Program-made: the position numbers and the translations under genes
The notes under the pieces: model-generated
What the model was told of the DNA's origin: nothing
What the model saw: only the letters and a program-made list of their open reading frames with translations
Database searches by the model: none
Shown here: in pieces, positions 1-9,530 of the stretch
How the letters are laid out: every line of letters begins with the position of its first letter
Numbering within the stretch: the stretch's first letter is position 1
Source: Cunninghamia lanceolata
Taxonomy: Eukaryota; Streptophyta; Pinopsida; Cupressales; Cupressaceae
Direction: 5' to 3'
Assembly: GCA_027924645.1 (NCBI GenBank)
Contig: BSBN01001017.1
Coordinates: 10,752,501 to 10,816,500, forward strand
DNA length: 64,000 bases

Positions 1-675
1 GTTACACTCAAAATTTGGACATGTAACCAAAACAATGTTCATAGTGCTCCGAGTCTACTTTCTAAACTACTATTTTTTTTTTGAAAATGGTATAGATTAA
101 GGGGTTGAAAAGAGGGAGCCACAGAAATTGGTGTTGTTTCTGTCAAAAAAACATAACATAGCATGTTTTGTGGCTCCCTCAAAAGGTCAAATTTTTTTTG
201 GTATTTTTAAAATCACTTCAGTGAGAAATTAGCTAACAACATGTAGTTTATGCCCGATTTTTCTGATAATTTTTTGATGAATATTTGATTTTTTACTAAT
301 TTTCAAAGTGGACACATCCTAAAAAATAGAATTTTGGTCGTGCTACCCTTATAAATTTTGAAAACTAATTGAAAATCATTTTTTTAATATGTGTAGAATG
401 GAGTCTAGTTTCTAAATATGTATTTTTTTTAAATTTCAATGAATGGTTAATTTACAATGAAAAAAAGACCAAACAGTGGTTTTTGCCCAAAAATGGATAC
501 ACAAACAAAAGAAATTAAAGATGAAAGGCTTAACATTGTCAAAATGTGAAAAAAATTACATCGTTAAATAGCTAAGAGAAAGCCTAAAATTACCCAGGGG
601 TTTGATTTGTTTGACCTTGAAACACATGTAAATATGAAGGTTAGCATGAATGAAATTATGTGAAATCCTTTAGAA
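1..675. other. AT-rich spacer with one hairpin
   Basis: No reading frame of note. The stretch is AT-rich with many A and T runs. Positions 112-123 and 169-180 are perfect 12-base inverted repeats (GAGGGAGCCACA and its complement) that could form a hairpin with a 45-base loop. A smaller 7-base stem (ACAGAAA/TTTCTGT) lies inside it. The stretch may be decayed transposon sequence, but I recognise no family. Confidence 0.6.
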
Positions 676-942
676 TATGCAAAAACACGTCTTTGGACAT
701 TGGGAAGGCACTCCAAGCCTTTGGGTTGGAAATCCAAAGAAAATCCCAAGCCTAAGGCTTGGGATTCCCAAAACAAAACATAATGCGAGTGTTATAACAC
801 GCTTGCATTATGTTCTGTTTTGCATTTTTTCCTTTTTTGCAAAAGTTTGCTCAATGTTTGTCATGTTTGACATAACGCGAGCGTGTTATAATGCGCTCAC
901 ATTATGATCCCCTTGGATTTTTTTATGTTCAAGGTTATTTAT
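676..942 (+). repeat. Left inverted arm flanking the telomere-like region
   Basis: Parts of this arm reappear in inverted orientation at 7560-7765. The clearest match is 836-866, an AGTTTGCTCAATGTTTGTC core followed by TTTGA, against the complement of 7568-7592. The arm carries two CpG-containing palindromes, 779-812 (CATAATGCGAG...) and 872-908 (CATAACGCGAGCG...). Each is close to self-complementary and could extrude as a cruciform. The two arms are diverged, so they are old or were never perfect. Confidence 0.6.
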
Positions 943-992
943 CATGTATGTATGTATCTATGTATGCCTATATGTATGTATGTATGTATGTA
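943..992 (+). repeat. TATG tetranucleotide microsatellite
   Basis: A run of TATG units with a few substitutions. It is mirrored on the other side of the telomere-like region by the much longer CATA run at 7129-7530, which is the same repeat read on the opposite strand. This supports a large inverted structure. Confidence 0.9.
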
Positions 993-1510
993 TAGTGTCG
1001 AGGGTAGAGGAGGGTAGAGATGGGGGTGAGGCAGATAGGGGAGGAGAGGGGTGGATAAGGGTTGAGGGTTTAAGGTCAAGAGGGATTAGGGTTTAGGGTT
1101 GAGGGTTTAGGGATAGGATTTAGAGTTTAAGGATAAGGGATTAGAGTTTAGGACCTTGAGGGATTAGGGTTTAGGGTTGAGGCTTTAGGGATAGCATTTA
1201 GGGTTGAGGGTAGAGGGATTAGAGTTAAGGTAGAGTGTTGAGGGTAGAGGGATTAGGGATAGGGTTTAGGGTTGATGGATTAGGGTTTAAGGTATAGTGT
1301 TGAGGGTTAAGGGATAGGGTTTAGGATTTAAGGTTTAAGTGTTGAGGGTTGAGGATTTAGGGATAGGGTTTATGGTTTAGGGATAAGGGATTAGGGTTTA
1401 GGGTTTATGGATTAGGGTACCATAAATTATAATTAGGGATTAGGGTTTATGGTTTAGGGATTAGGGATTATGGTTTAGGGTTAAGGGATTAGGGTTTAGG
1501 GTTTAGGGAT
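993..1510 (+). repeat. Degenerate telomere-like repeat block 1 (G-rich on +)
   Basis: Irregular tandem variants of the plant telomere repeat TTTAGGG, mixed with TTGAGGG, TTAAGGG and GATTAGGG units. A longer phrase, TATAGTGTCGAGGGTAGAGG, recurs here and in the later blocks, so there is a higher-order repeat. A short scrap of the neighbouring B3 gene (GGGTACCATAAAT) is embedded near 1416-1428. This is interstitial, not a chromosome end, because unique DNA lies on both sides. Confidence 0.9.
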
Positions 1511-1794
1511 GTACAATTAAGGGGTACCATAAACAAACTAGAATTTAGGCAGGGTTGGGAAAATTTTGTGAATCATCATGGGCTGGAGATTGGAGATTTT
1601 GTTGTGTTCAAGTACATATCCAAGTCATAATTTAAGGTTAAGATATTTCAAAGAATAGGGTGTGTGAAAAACATCAATGCTCTTCGGCTTATGAATACCA
1701 ACATTCATACAGATAAAAGATGCCCTTCTTCTAACAGAGGATGCAATTTAAGTCAACCGATGGGCAGCAAGTTGTTGAATGAGTTGGTTTAATG
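1511..1794 (+). pseudogene. B3-domain gene fragment, copy 1
   Basis: This copy carries the C-terminal half of a plant B3 DNA-binding domain, including the GW-x-x-FV block near 1554 and the GDFVVFKY strand near 1590. B3 domains are plant transcription-factor DNA-binding folds. A stop replaces the residue after SKS (near 1628), so the frame is dead. The polar linker starting SSNRGC follows. The copy has no upstream exon: it begins directly at the telomere-like block, at a shared GGGATG sequence. At about 1790 it passes into copy 2, which starts with the upstream exon, so the two look like a tandem duplication. The best guess at family is REM-type B3. Confidence 0.75.
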
Positions 1795-3530
1795 GGCATG
1801 CCTCCTTCAAAGTTATGCTTGGAGACTTTACACAAAAATTGGTAACTCTATACATTATTTTTCATTCTTTTATTTCCTGTACACTGTTAAGAACATGTAA
1901 AATCTAATTGTGTAATGTGTTTATGGCAATGCATTCCTCCTGCATTTGTTTCATAGTTTATAGACAACACAGACGGACATATGGTGTTGCAAGGCCCAGG
2001 TGGGTAGGAGTGGGATGTGCAATTAGGGGGTACCATAAATAAACTAGAATTTAGGCAAGGTTGGGAAAATTTTGTGAATCATCATGGGTTGGAGATTGGA
2101 GATTTTGTTGTGTTCAAGTACATATCCAAGTCATATTTTAAGGTTAAGATATTTCAAAGAATAGGATGTGTGAAAACATCAATTCTCTTCAGCTTATGAA
2201 TACCAACATTGATATAGATAAAAGATGCCCTTCTTCTAACAGAGGATACAGTTCAAGTCAACTCATCATGGGCTAGAGATTGGAGATTTTGTTACATGTT
2301 CAAGTACATATCCAAGTTATATTTTAAGGTTAATATATTTCAAAGAACATGGTGTGTGAAAAACATCAATGCTCTTCAGCTTATGAATACCAACATTGAT
2401 ACAGATAAAAGATGCCCTTCTTCTAACAGAGGATGCAGTTCAAGTCAACTCATCATGGGCTAGAGATTGGAGATTTTGTTACATGTTCAAGTACATATCC
2501 AAGTCATATTTTAAGGTTAAGATATTTCAAAGAACATGGTGTGTGAAAAACATCAATGCTCTTCAACTTATGAATACCAACATTGATATAGATAAAAGAT
2601 GGCTTTCTTCTAATAGAGGATGTAGTTCAAGTCAACTCATCATGGGCTGGAGATTGGAGATTTTGTTACATGTTCAAGTACATATCCAAGTCATATTTTA
2701 AGGTTAAGATATTTCAAAGAATAGGGTGTGTGAAAAACATCAATGCTCTTCAGCTTGTGAATACCAACATTGATACAGATAAAATATGCCCTTCTTCTAA
2801 CAGAGGATGCAGTTCAAGTCAACTCATCATGGGCTAGAGATTGGAGATTTTGTTACATGTTCAAGTACATATCAAAGTCATATTTTAAGGTTAAGATATT
2901 TCAAAGAACAGGGTGTGTGAAAAACATGAATGCTCTTCAGCTTATGAATACCAACATTGATACAGATAAAAGATGTGCTTCTTCTAACAGAGGATGCAGT
3001 TCAAGTCAACTCATCATGGACTGGAGATTGGAGATTTTGTTACATGTTCAAGTACATATCCAAGTCATATTTTAAGATTAAGATATTTCAAAGAACATGG
3101 TGTGTGAAAAACATCAATGCTCTTCAGCGTATGAATACCAACATTGATACAGATAAAAGATGCCCTTCTTCTAACAGAGGATGTAGTTCAAGTCAACTCA
3201 TCATGGGCTAGAGATTGGAGATTTTGTTACATGTTCAAGTACATATCCAAGTCATATTTTAAGGTTAAGATATTTCAAAGAATAGGGTGTTTGAAAAACA
3301 TCAGTGCTCTTCAGCTTATGAATACCAACATTGATACAAATAAAAAGTGCCCTTCTTCTAATAGAGGATGCAGTTCAAGTCAACCAATGGGTAGTAAGTT
3401 GCTGATTGAATTGGTTTCTGATGAAGAAAACAATGATGTTGTTGAAGCAATGGAAGAAAATCAAAATTATAAGTCTAATTTAATTTATTTCAACTTTCAA
3501 AGCAGGCATTTGAATTGTAGCTATACCTAG
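1795..3530 (+). pseudogene. B3-domain gene, copy 2, with amplified exon
   Basis: The most complete copy. A first exon piece (about 1795-1841, ASFKVMLGDFTQKL) ends at a GT donor. An intron (1842-1956) ends in AG. Exon 2 continues with FIDNTDGHMVLQGPGG, one TAG stop, then EWDVQLGG and the rest of the domain (GWENFVNHHGLEIGDFVVF, then the IFQR strand). Joined across the intron this gives a full B3 fold of about 100 residues, similar in plan to REM or VRN1-type domains. Just downstream, 187-bp units repeat the second half of the exon six more times. The last unit runs into a linker (QPMGSKLLIELVSDEENN) rich in acidic residues. The in-frame stop and the frame-shifting repeats rule out a functional product. 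Confidence 0.75.
2265..3386 (+). repeat. 187-bp tandem array made from a B3 exon
   Basis: Six units begin with ATCATGG at 2265, 2452, 2639, 2826, 3013 and 3200, each exactly 187 bp after the last. The founder sequence at 2081 is 184 bp before the first. Units carry a shared change relative to the founder (GTTACATG in place of GTTGTG), so they arose from one altered copy. 187 is not a multiple of three, so successive units are read in different frames and cannot encode a B3 polyprotein. Confidence 0.93.
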
Positions 3531-3998
3531 AGGATTAGTATAACAAAAACTTAATTATGTTACATGCCTTTCTTTGAAGAACTCTGGACATTATGGACCC
3601 TATCATCTAGAAAAGCACATGACAGTGAACTCTGCCCCACCTTTCAAATTAGATATTTACCTTTTTATTCAATGAAAATGAAGTCACGAAATGTAAACGA
3701 CCATGCATACTAGTAAGATCAAATTCTCTGCCTTCTATTCTTATTACTCTTACTTTATTAAAAGAAGAATGCCAAAAAGAATGGGTAAATAATTGTAAGC
3801 TAACATAAGGCAAAGTAGTTTTGTTATTACAGTTTTCTAAGGGATCTCTAATAGTCTAATATAATGTAGTCTTCTATAATATGAACATCTGCATTTTTGT
3901 GAATGCTAAGCTTTAATAGTAGAGTATTAAATCAATGCAATCAGCTATTTATTGGGTTAAAATAACTTAGTTTTTGTAATGGTTTGGGAATGTAGGAG
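3531..3998. other. Probable intron of the B3 gene copy
   Basis: No coding signal. It lies between the acidic linker of copy 2 and the second B3-like exon, and ends in a plausible AG acceptor (GAATGTAG). The sequence near 3770-3830 (CATAAGGCAAAGTAGTTTTG) recurs at 5069-5088 just before telomere-like block 2, which shows that this intron was partly duplicated. Confidence 0.5.
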
Positions 3999-4187
3999 TT
4001 GCCAAAAATAGGTGAATGTCCTCTACAATTACCAAGAGAAAAAGGTTTAGTAGTTCTTATAGATAGAGCCAATAAACAATGGGAGATTATTTGCCTGTTT
4101 CATAACAATATATCTGCCCTAAGTGCGGGGTGGGCATATTTTGTACAACATAATAATATCAAGGAGACATTTGCATATTTGAGTAGG
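3999..4187 (+). pseudogene. Second B3-like domain exon of the same gene
   Basis: The 63-codon frame reads LPKIGECPLQLPREKG, then VVLIDRANKQWEI, then LSAGWAYFVQHNNIKE, and stops. The pattern (LP-x-EKG, a W in the middle, then GW-x-x-FV-x-x-N-x-x-E) is that of a second, shorter B3 domain in multi-B3 REM proteins. The usual strand after the E (a GD-x-x-xF block) is missing, replaced by TFAYLSR and a stop, so the domain is truncated or continues after another intron that I cannot identify. Same strand and order as copy 2, so it probably belongs to that gene. Confidence 0.6.
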
Positions 4188-5089
4188 TAGACAGAAGAAA
4201 CATAGATTTATGTTTAGAGTTCATATAGATCGAAAGATAAAATAAGGATCGTTTTGATAGAACTTCTAGGAGGGAAAAGACAGGCCAAAGATAAAAGAAG
4301 AAAATTATATACAAGAAAATATCTTCATGAGGATTGTAATATTTTGTCTAAGACAAACAAAAATTAGTTAATTAAAAATAGAAAATCAAGAAAGAAACAA
4401 TACTAAAATGTATAGTTATTGATATCTAAAATGCATAATTACTGATATCTAAAATGTATAGTTACTAATATATCTATTTTTAAAAGACTGATTGATTTTT
4501 ATGGCCAAAGTTGTTTATTTTATCTAGTTGATGGTTTTAATTACACCTAGGTTATACATTGGGAGCAAATGTGTGCACATTTTTGTGGCCTTGATTTAAA
4601 TTCAAGCAAATATGTGGAGAGAGTATGCTGATCTTTTAAAAAAATCTTAATTAAAAAATGTTCACTTAATGTTGACCAAGGGTTCTGATTTCAACCATTC
4701 ATTGCCCACTGTGGATGTACCCCAATGCAAATCTTTTCTCATAATGATCATCCTTCTGATTTCAACTATTAATTACTCACTGTGGATGTACCATACACAA
4801 AGTTTTTCTGATAGTGTGTACACATATTGGCATAATGAACCCCAGATGGGCCAGAAAAATATGCCATATAACATTACTAAGACATTACAGAAAACTTAAA
4901 TTAGAATTTATTGTAGACATGAAGAATTAAAAAGGGAATGAAGAAAAATACTTTAAAACTAATTTCTAAAATTACCAAAAAAGTTCATAGGCATTTTTCT
5001 GACATATTCTTGCAACTCATATATCTTTAAGAGAAGAGTGTCAAAAATGATGGGTTTAACAACCTAGCATAAGGCAAAGTAGTTTTGTT
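4188..5089. other. Non-coding stretch downstream of the B3 copy
   Basis: No convincing coding region. Two small tandem repeats are visible: three copies of a unit of about 26 bp near 4405-4470 (ATATCTAAAATG...), and a 71-bp direct duplication starting at 4683 and 4754 (TTCTGATTTCAAC). It ends in the duplicated intron piece that abuts telomere-like block 2. Confidence 0.6.
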
Positions 5090-5279
5090 GGGTTTAGGGA
5101 TAGGGTTTAGGGTTAGGGTTGAGGGATTATGGTTTAAGGTATAGTGTTGAGGGTTGAGGGTTTAGGGATAGGGTTTAGGGTTTAGGGTTGACGAATTAGG
5201 GTTTAATGTTGAGAGTTGAGGGTTTAGGAATAGGGATAGCATTTAGGGTTTAGGGATGAGGGATTAGGGTTGAGGGTAT
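5090..5279 (+). repeat. Degenerate telomere-like repeat block 2
   Basis: TTTAGGG/TTGAGGG-type units, G-rich on the + strand, inserted between a duplicated B3 intron piece (ending AGTTTTGTT) and B3 copy 3. At its right end the GGGTA of the repeat merges with the gene's own GGGGGTACCATAAAT, a microhomology junction. Confidence 0.9.
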
Positions 5280-5599
5280 ACAATAAATAAACTAAAATTT
5301 AGGCAGGGTTGGGAAAATTTTGTGAATCATCATGGGTTGGAGATTGGAGATTTTGCTGTGTTCAAGTACATATCCAAGTCATATTTTAAGGTTAAGATAT
5401 TTCAAAGAACAGGGTGTGTGAAAAAAATCAATGTGAGCTCCAACTTATGAATACCAACATTGATATAAATAAAAGATGCCCTTCTTCTAATAGAGTATGC
5501 AGTTCAAGTCAACCAATGGGCAACAATTTGCTAAATGAATTAGTTTTTGATGGGGAGAACAACAATGATGTTGAAGCAATGGAAGAAAATCAAAATTAG
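5280..5599 (+). pseudogene. B3-domain gene fragment, copy 3
   Basis: Contains the C-terminal half of the B3 domain again (GWENFVNHHGLEIGDF) followed by the linker ending VEAMEENQN and a stop. Here the segment is not amplified: it passes straight to QPMGNNLLNELVFDGENN. The linker exon is offset by a frame change (AAAAAAATCAATGTGAGC) relative to the B3 part. It is flanked on both sides by telomere-like repeat, with the right-hand repeat beginning directly at the end of the linker (AAAAT/TAGGGTTG). Confidence 0.75.
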
Positions 5600-6180
5600 G
5601 GTTGAGGGTTGAGGGATTAGGGTTTTGGGTTTAGGGTTGAGGGATTAGGGTTTAAGGTTTAAGGGTTTAAGTGTATCTAGGGGTTGAGAGTTTAGGGTTT
5701 AAGGGTTGAGGGATTAGGGTTTAAGACATAGTGTCGAGGGTAGAGGGTTTAGGGATAGGGTTTAGGGTTGAAGGTTTAAGGGTTGTGGGTTGAGGATTTA
5801 GGGCTGAGGGTTAAGGGATTAGGGTTTAAGGTATAGTGTCGAGGGTAGAGGATTTAGGGATATGGTTTAGGGTTTAAGGTTTAAGGGTTGAGGGTTGAGG
5901 CTTTAGGGATAGGGTTTAGCGTTTAGGGTTTAGGGTTAATGGATTAGGGTATAAGGTATAGTGTCGAGGGTAGAGGGTTTAGGGATAGGGTTTAGGGTTT
6001 AAGGTTTAAGGGTTGAGGGTTTAGGGATAGGGTTTAGGATTTAAGGTTTAAGGGTTGAGGGTTGAGGCATTAGGGATAGGGTTTAGGATTTAGGGTTAAG
6101 TGGTAGGTTTTAGGGTTTAGGGTTGAGGGGTTAGGGTTTAGGGTTTAAGGTATAGTGTCGAGGGTTAAGGGATTAAGGTT
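5600..6180 (+). repeat. Degenerate telomere-like repeat block 3 (G-rich on +)
   Basis: Irregular TTTAGGG, TTGAGGG and TTTAAGG units. The phrase AAGGTATAGTGTCGAGGG recurs several times and marks a longer periodicity. The block stops at 6180, where the strand polarity of the repeat switches. Confidence 0.9.
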
Positions 6181-6201
6181 CAACCCTCGACACTATACCT
6201 T
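6147..6201. repeat. Inversion centre of the telomere-like array
   Basis: Positions 6147-6166 (AAGGTATAGTGTCGAGGGTT) are the exact reverse complement of 6182-6201, with a 15-bp spacer. To the left the array is G-rich, to the right C-rich. This is the axis of a head-to-head arrangement. Confidence 0.95.
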
Positions 6202-7090
6202 AAACCCTAATCCCTCAACCCTAAACCCTAATCCCTCAACCCTTAAACCTTAAACCCTAAACCCTATCCCTAAACCCTTTACCCTCAACACTATACCTTA
6301 AACCCTAATCCCTTAACCCTCATCACTAAAGCCTCAACCCTCATCCCTTAAACCTTTAACCCTAAACCCTATCCCTAAACCCTCTACCCTCGACACTATG
6401 CCTTAAACCCTAATCCTTCAACCCTTAAACCCTCGACCCTTAAACCCTTAATCCCTCAAACCTTAAATCCTTAAACCATAAACTCTCAACCCCTAGATAC
6501 TCTTAAACCTTAAACCCTTAAACCCTGTATCCTATACACTTAACCTTGGACACTCAACCTTGAAGATTATCCCTCAACCTTCAAACCTCTACCCTATACC
6601 ATATACCCTTAACCCTATAGTTATGCCCTAAACCGTCAACCCTCATCCTTATGCCTTATACCCTAAACCTTAAGCCCTATACCCTATATCTTAGACACTC
6701 AACCTTGAACATTATTCCTCAACTGTAAACTCTCAACCCTCTACCCTATACCCTCAACCGTATACTTAAGCCATAATCCATCAATCCTCAATTCTATACT
6801 TTAAACCTTGAAACCTACACCCACAAACCCTCATCCCTATACCCTATAACCTCACCCTTATACCCTCAATCCATATCATAAACCCTAAGTTCCCAATATC
6901 CTAAACTCTTATCCCCATACCTTACACACTTAATCTTATACACTCAACAAGATGAATATTATCCCTCAACTGTAACCCTCAACCCTCAACCCTCAACCCT
7001 CTACCCTCTACCTATTACTTAAGCCATAATCCCTCAACCCTATACCTTAAACCCTAAACACAAAAACCTCATCCCTCAACCCTAAAAACT
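6181..7090 (-). repeat. Degenerate telomere-like repeat block 4 (C-rich on +)
   Basis: CCCTAAA/CCCTCAA-type units, the complement of blocks 1-3. The array grows more degenerate to the right (CCCTATACC, CCTTGAACATT) until it fades near 7090. No B3 gene fragment is seen in this arm, so the two arms are not equivalent. Confidence 0.9.
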
Positions 7091-7128
7091 ATACGGGCTC
7101 AGGTCCTTATATACCCTAAACCCAAAAC

Positions 7129-7530
7129 CCTTACATACATACATACATACATACATACAAGCATACATACATACATACATACAAGTATACATACATACAT
7201 ACAACCATATATACAAACATGCATACATATATACATACATACAAACATGCATGCATACATACATACATACAACCATACATACATACATACATACAACCAT
7301 TAATACATACATACAAGCATACATACATACATACATATATACATACATATAAGCATACATACATACATACATACATACATACAAGCATGCATACATACAT
7401 ACAAGCATGCATACATACATTCATACATATAGACATACATACATACATACAAGCATACATACAATTTGGCATACATGCATACATACATAAATACAAATAT
7501 ATATACAAACATGCATACATCAAACATACT
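7129..7530 (+). repeat. CATA tetranucleotide microsatellite
   Basis: About 400 bp of CATA with CAAG, CATG and TATA variants. Open frames across it read as Tyr-Val-Cys-Met or His-Thr-Tyr-Ile repeats and are artefacts of the tetranucleotide. It mirrors the TATG tract at 943-992. Confidence 0.95.
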
Positions 7531-7559
7531 TAACAAATTTGAACATAAAACATTCAATA

Positions 7560-7765
7560 AACAACCTCAAACTTGACAAACATTGGGCAAACTTTTTTAA
7601 AAAAGAAAAAAAATGTAAAGAAAACAATAACGTTCTCGCGTTATAGCGCGAGCATGTTATGGTTTTCTGTTGCCAAGCCAAAGGCTCGGCAACACCAAGC
7701 CTTAAGAATTTTGGCTACTTTTTGGCCCCCCATCTTTTTGCACCCACCTGGGGTCACATCTTGAA
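7560..7765 (-). repeat. Right inverted arm flanking the telomere-like region
   Basis: Inverted counterpart of 676-942. It shares the AAACATTGGGCAAACT block (7580-7595) and a CpG-rich palindrome at 7627-7661 (AACGTTCTCGCG...GCGCGAGC), and both arms have AAGCCT/AGGCTT-rich sequence beyond the palindrome. The arm ends near GGCCCCCCATCTTTTTGCA, a phrase repeated with changes at 8368-8385 and, inverted, near 26410-26435. Confidence 0.6.
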
Positions 7766-8389
7766 AAATCAAAGACTGAGTGTGCTCCCCCTAATTTTGA
7801 GCAAAACATCTGAATTTTTTTTATTTTAATGTATATATCTATTAAAGCGTAGAAGGTGAGAATGCCATTTTTTTCAAATTTAGCTGAGTGGATAAAAAAT
7901 TACATAGAAAAATTAATACATGTGTTTTTAAAAATATGAAGACACTACTAAAAGTAAATAAAGATCAAAACCTTAATATATTTGGATTTTAGAAAACATA
8001 GATGGTTATAATGAAAAGACAAAGCTTGATGTTGTAGTGGTGTTTTTTATGGAATATTGTTAAAAAACATATGAACTTGATGAAGATCACACTTGACATT
8101 TGTATGTTTTTTTTGTAAAACATGGAATTTGGGTGCCCAATATGAAGGTCCAACCCTTAGGCTTAGAAATTCAAACTTATTTGAATCCTAAATGAAGGAT
8201 TTTTATTAGTTTAAAATGTAACATGGTCATGTTACGGATTCACCATGCTACTAAATGTGTGATCATGCCATAATGTACTTGCTTTATAAATAGTCGTGTA
8301 ATGGCTCAATCACACTTTTAGTAGCACAATCATTGTATGCCTTAAAATATATATTTTACCACTTTTTGGCCCCCATCTCCATGCACGTA
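7766..8389. other. Decayed transposon-like spacer with hairpins
   Basis: No gene. There is a perfect palindrome at 8219-8236 (GTAACATGGTCATGTTAC) and a long hairpin whose arms are near 8252-8271 (TGCTACTAAATGTGTGAT) and 8308-8326. It ends in a copy of the TTTTTGGCCCCCATC phrase. An inverted relative of this stretch lies at 26390-27060, so it belongs to a dispersed family, probably of DNA transposons or foldback elements. Confidence 0.5.
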
Positions 8390-8394
8390 CTTAG

Positions 8395-9525
8395 TGTTGG
8401 CAAGAGACATTGCTATGCATGATAGGTGTTGTCATTGATGGTAACTAAGTCTACCTTACATATTCACATTTCATGATTTGTTCATACCGGAAGTCAGAGT
8501 GAAGATTTGTCTAAGTCTGGATGTTAGAAACAGAGCATGTGATAGGGTCTGGTATCTTGGTCTAGATCTCTCCGGTAGTAAATCACAGTGTGTTGTGGAT
8601 CTGAGGGGGTGATAAGGATTGTCAGGACTATATAAATCTAAAGATTTAGCCTCCGGTGATAAAGGATTCAAAAGTTATAAGGATTTGAGGATCGGGTTCC
8701 AGTTAGTCAGCATAGTTAGAAGAAGAACAGGGTGACCTAGTATTTGATCTTGGTCCAGATGTAGAAAAGTTGTTAGATAAGCACTTAGTGATAATCAGTG
8801 ATATTGGCTGACATGATTGATGATCTGGGAACACAAGTTTTTGGTCCGCGTTGATATTTGTGCATAGATTCAGCCGACAGAGCATAGTGCTTAATAAATG
8901 TTCTAAGTTTTATTGAAGCTGACTACAGTTGATTAAATTTCTTGATGCAAATATATATAGCCGATGGATTCAAGTGTTTTGGTGTGCGATTGTGATGTGT
9001 TGATAGAGCAAGTGCAAAAAAGGCAAAAAGGAGTGCGAAGAAGAAGAGATCTGAGGACCAGATTATGGTAGAACAGTAAACAGAGTAGAGCAAGGATGAA
9101 GTGTGTAAGATTAGTATTTTGTACTTAACCAAAATTGAATTCTTGCATTGGTAGATGCTATTCATCAGTTCAAACACTATGTAATCTTCTTATAATCATT
9201 CTGTAGGCAGTGAGCCTCTTTGAGTAGTGAGCTTTGGGTAGTGAGCCTGAAGGCATGTGCCTTCCCATTTATAATACTTTTAACAGGGTATTAATTTTTG
9301 TGGACTAACCTCTACCGTGGTTTTCCCTTAACTGGGTTTCCATGTTAAAAATCTTGGTGTCAAGTGTGTTATTTGTGTTTTTGCTCATGTGTTATTGATT
9401 CATGCTTTCATGATTTTAATAATGCTCTGTAAATAAGTGGTAGAGAAGAATTAATTGCAGCAAGTGTTAAAGTTTTGAGACAACTGATTGACCCCCCCTC
9501 TCAGTTGTCTACCCTAATTCCAACA
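8395..9525 (+). mobile_element. Solo LTR, TGTTGG...CCAACA family
   Basis: The 1131-bp element begins TGTTGG and ends CCAACA. It is flanked by perfect 5-bp target duplications, CTTAG at 8390-8394 and 9526-9530. Internal marks shared with three later copies are a TTGTCATTGATG block just after the start, a GTGGTTTTCCC-type block, a small GTGAGCC tandem repeat and a CCCCCCCTCTCAGTTGT block near the end. The copy at 62522 adjoins a polypurine tract of copia type, so this is most likely a copia LTR. No internal region is left, which is what LTR-LTR recombination leaves behind. Confidence 0.9.
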
Positions 9526-9530
9526 CTTAG

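Noticed and set aside
2265..3386. A CRISPR-like array
   Set aside because: Units are contiguous 187-bp copies of a B3 exon with no spacers, in a plant genome.
2017..3530. A functional multi-B3 protein
   Set aside because: The 187-bp units shift the frame at each step, and an in-frame TAG lies in the founder domain.
993..7090. A true chromosome end
   Set aside because: The repeats are degenerate, change strand at 6180 and have unrelated DNA on both sides.
7082..7557. Several overlapping open frames on both strands rich in Tyr-Val-Cys-Met or His-Thr-Tyr-Ile
   Set aside because: They are translations of the CATA tetranucleotide run, which is open in every frame.
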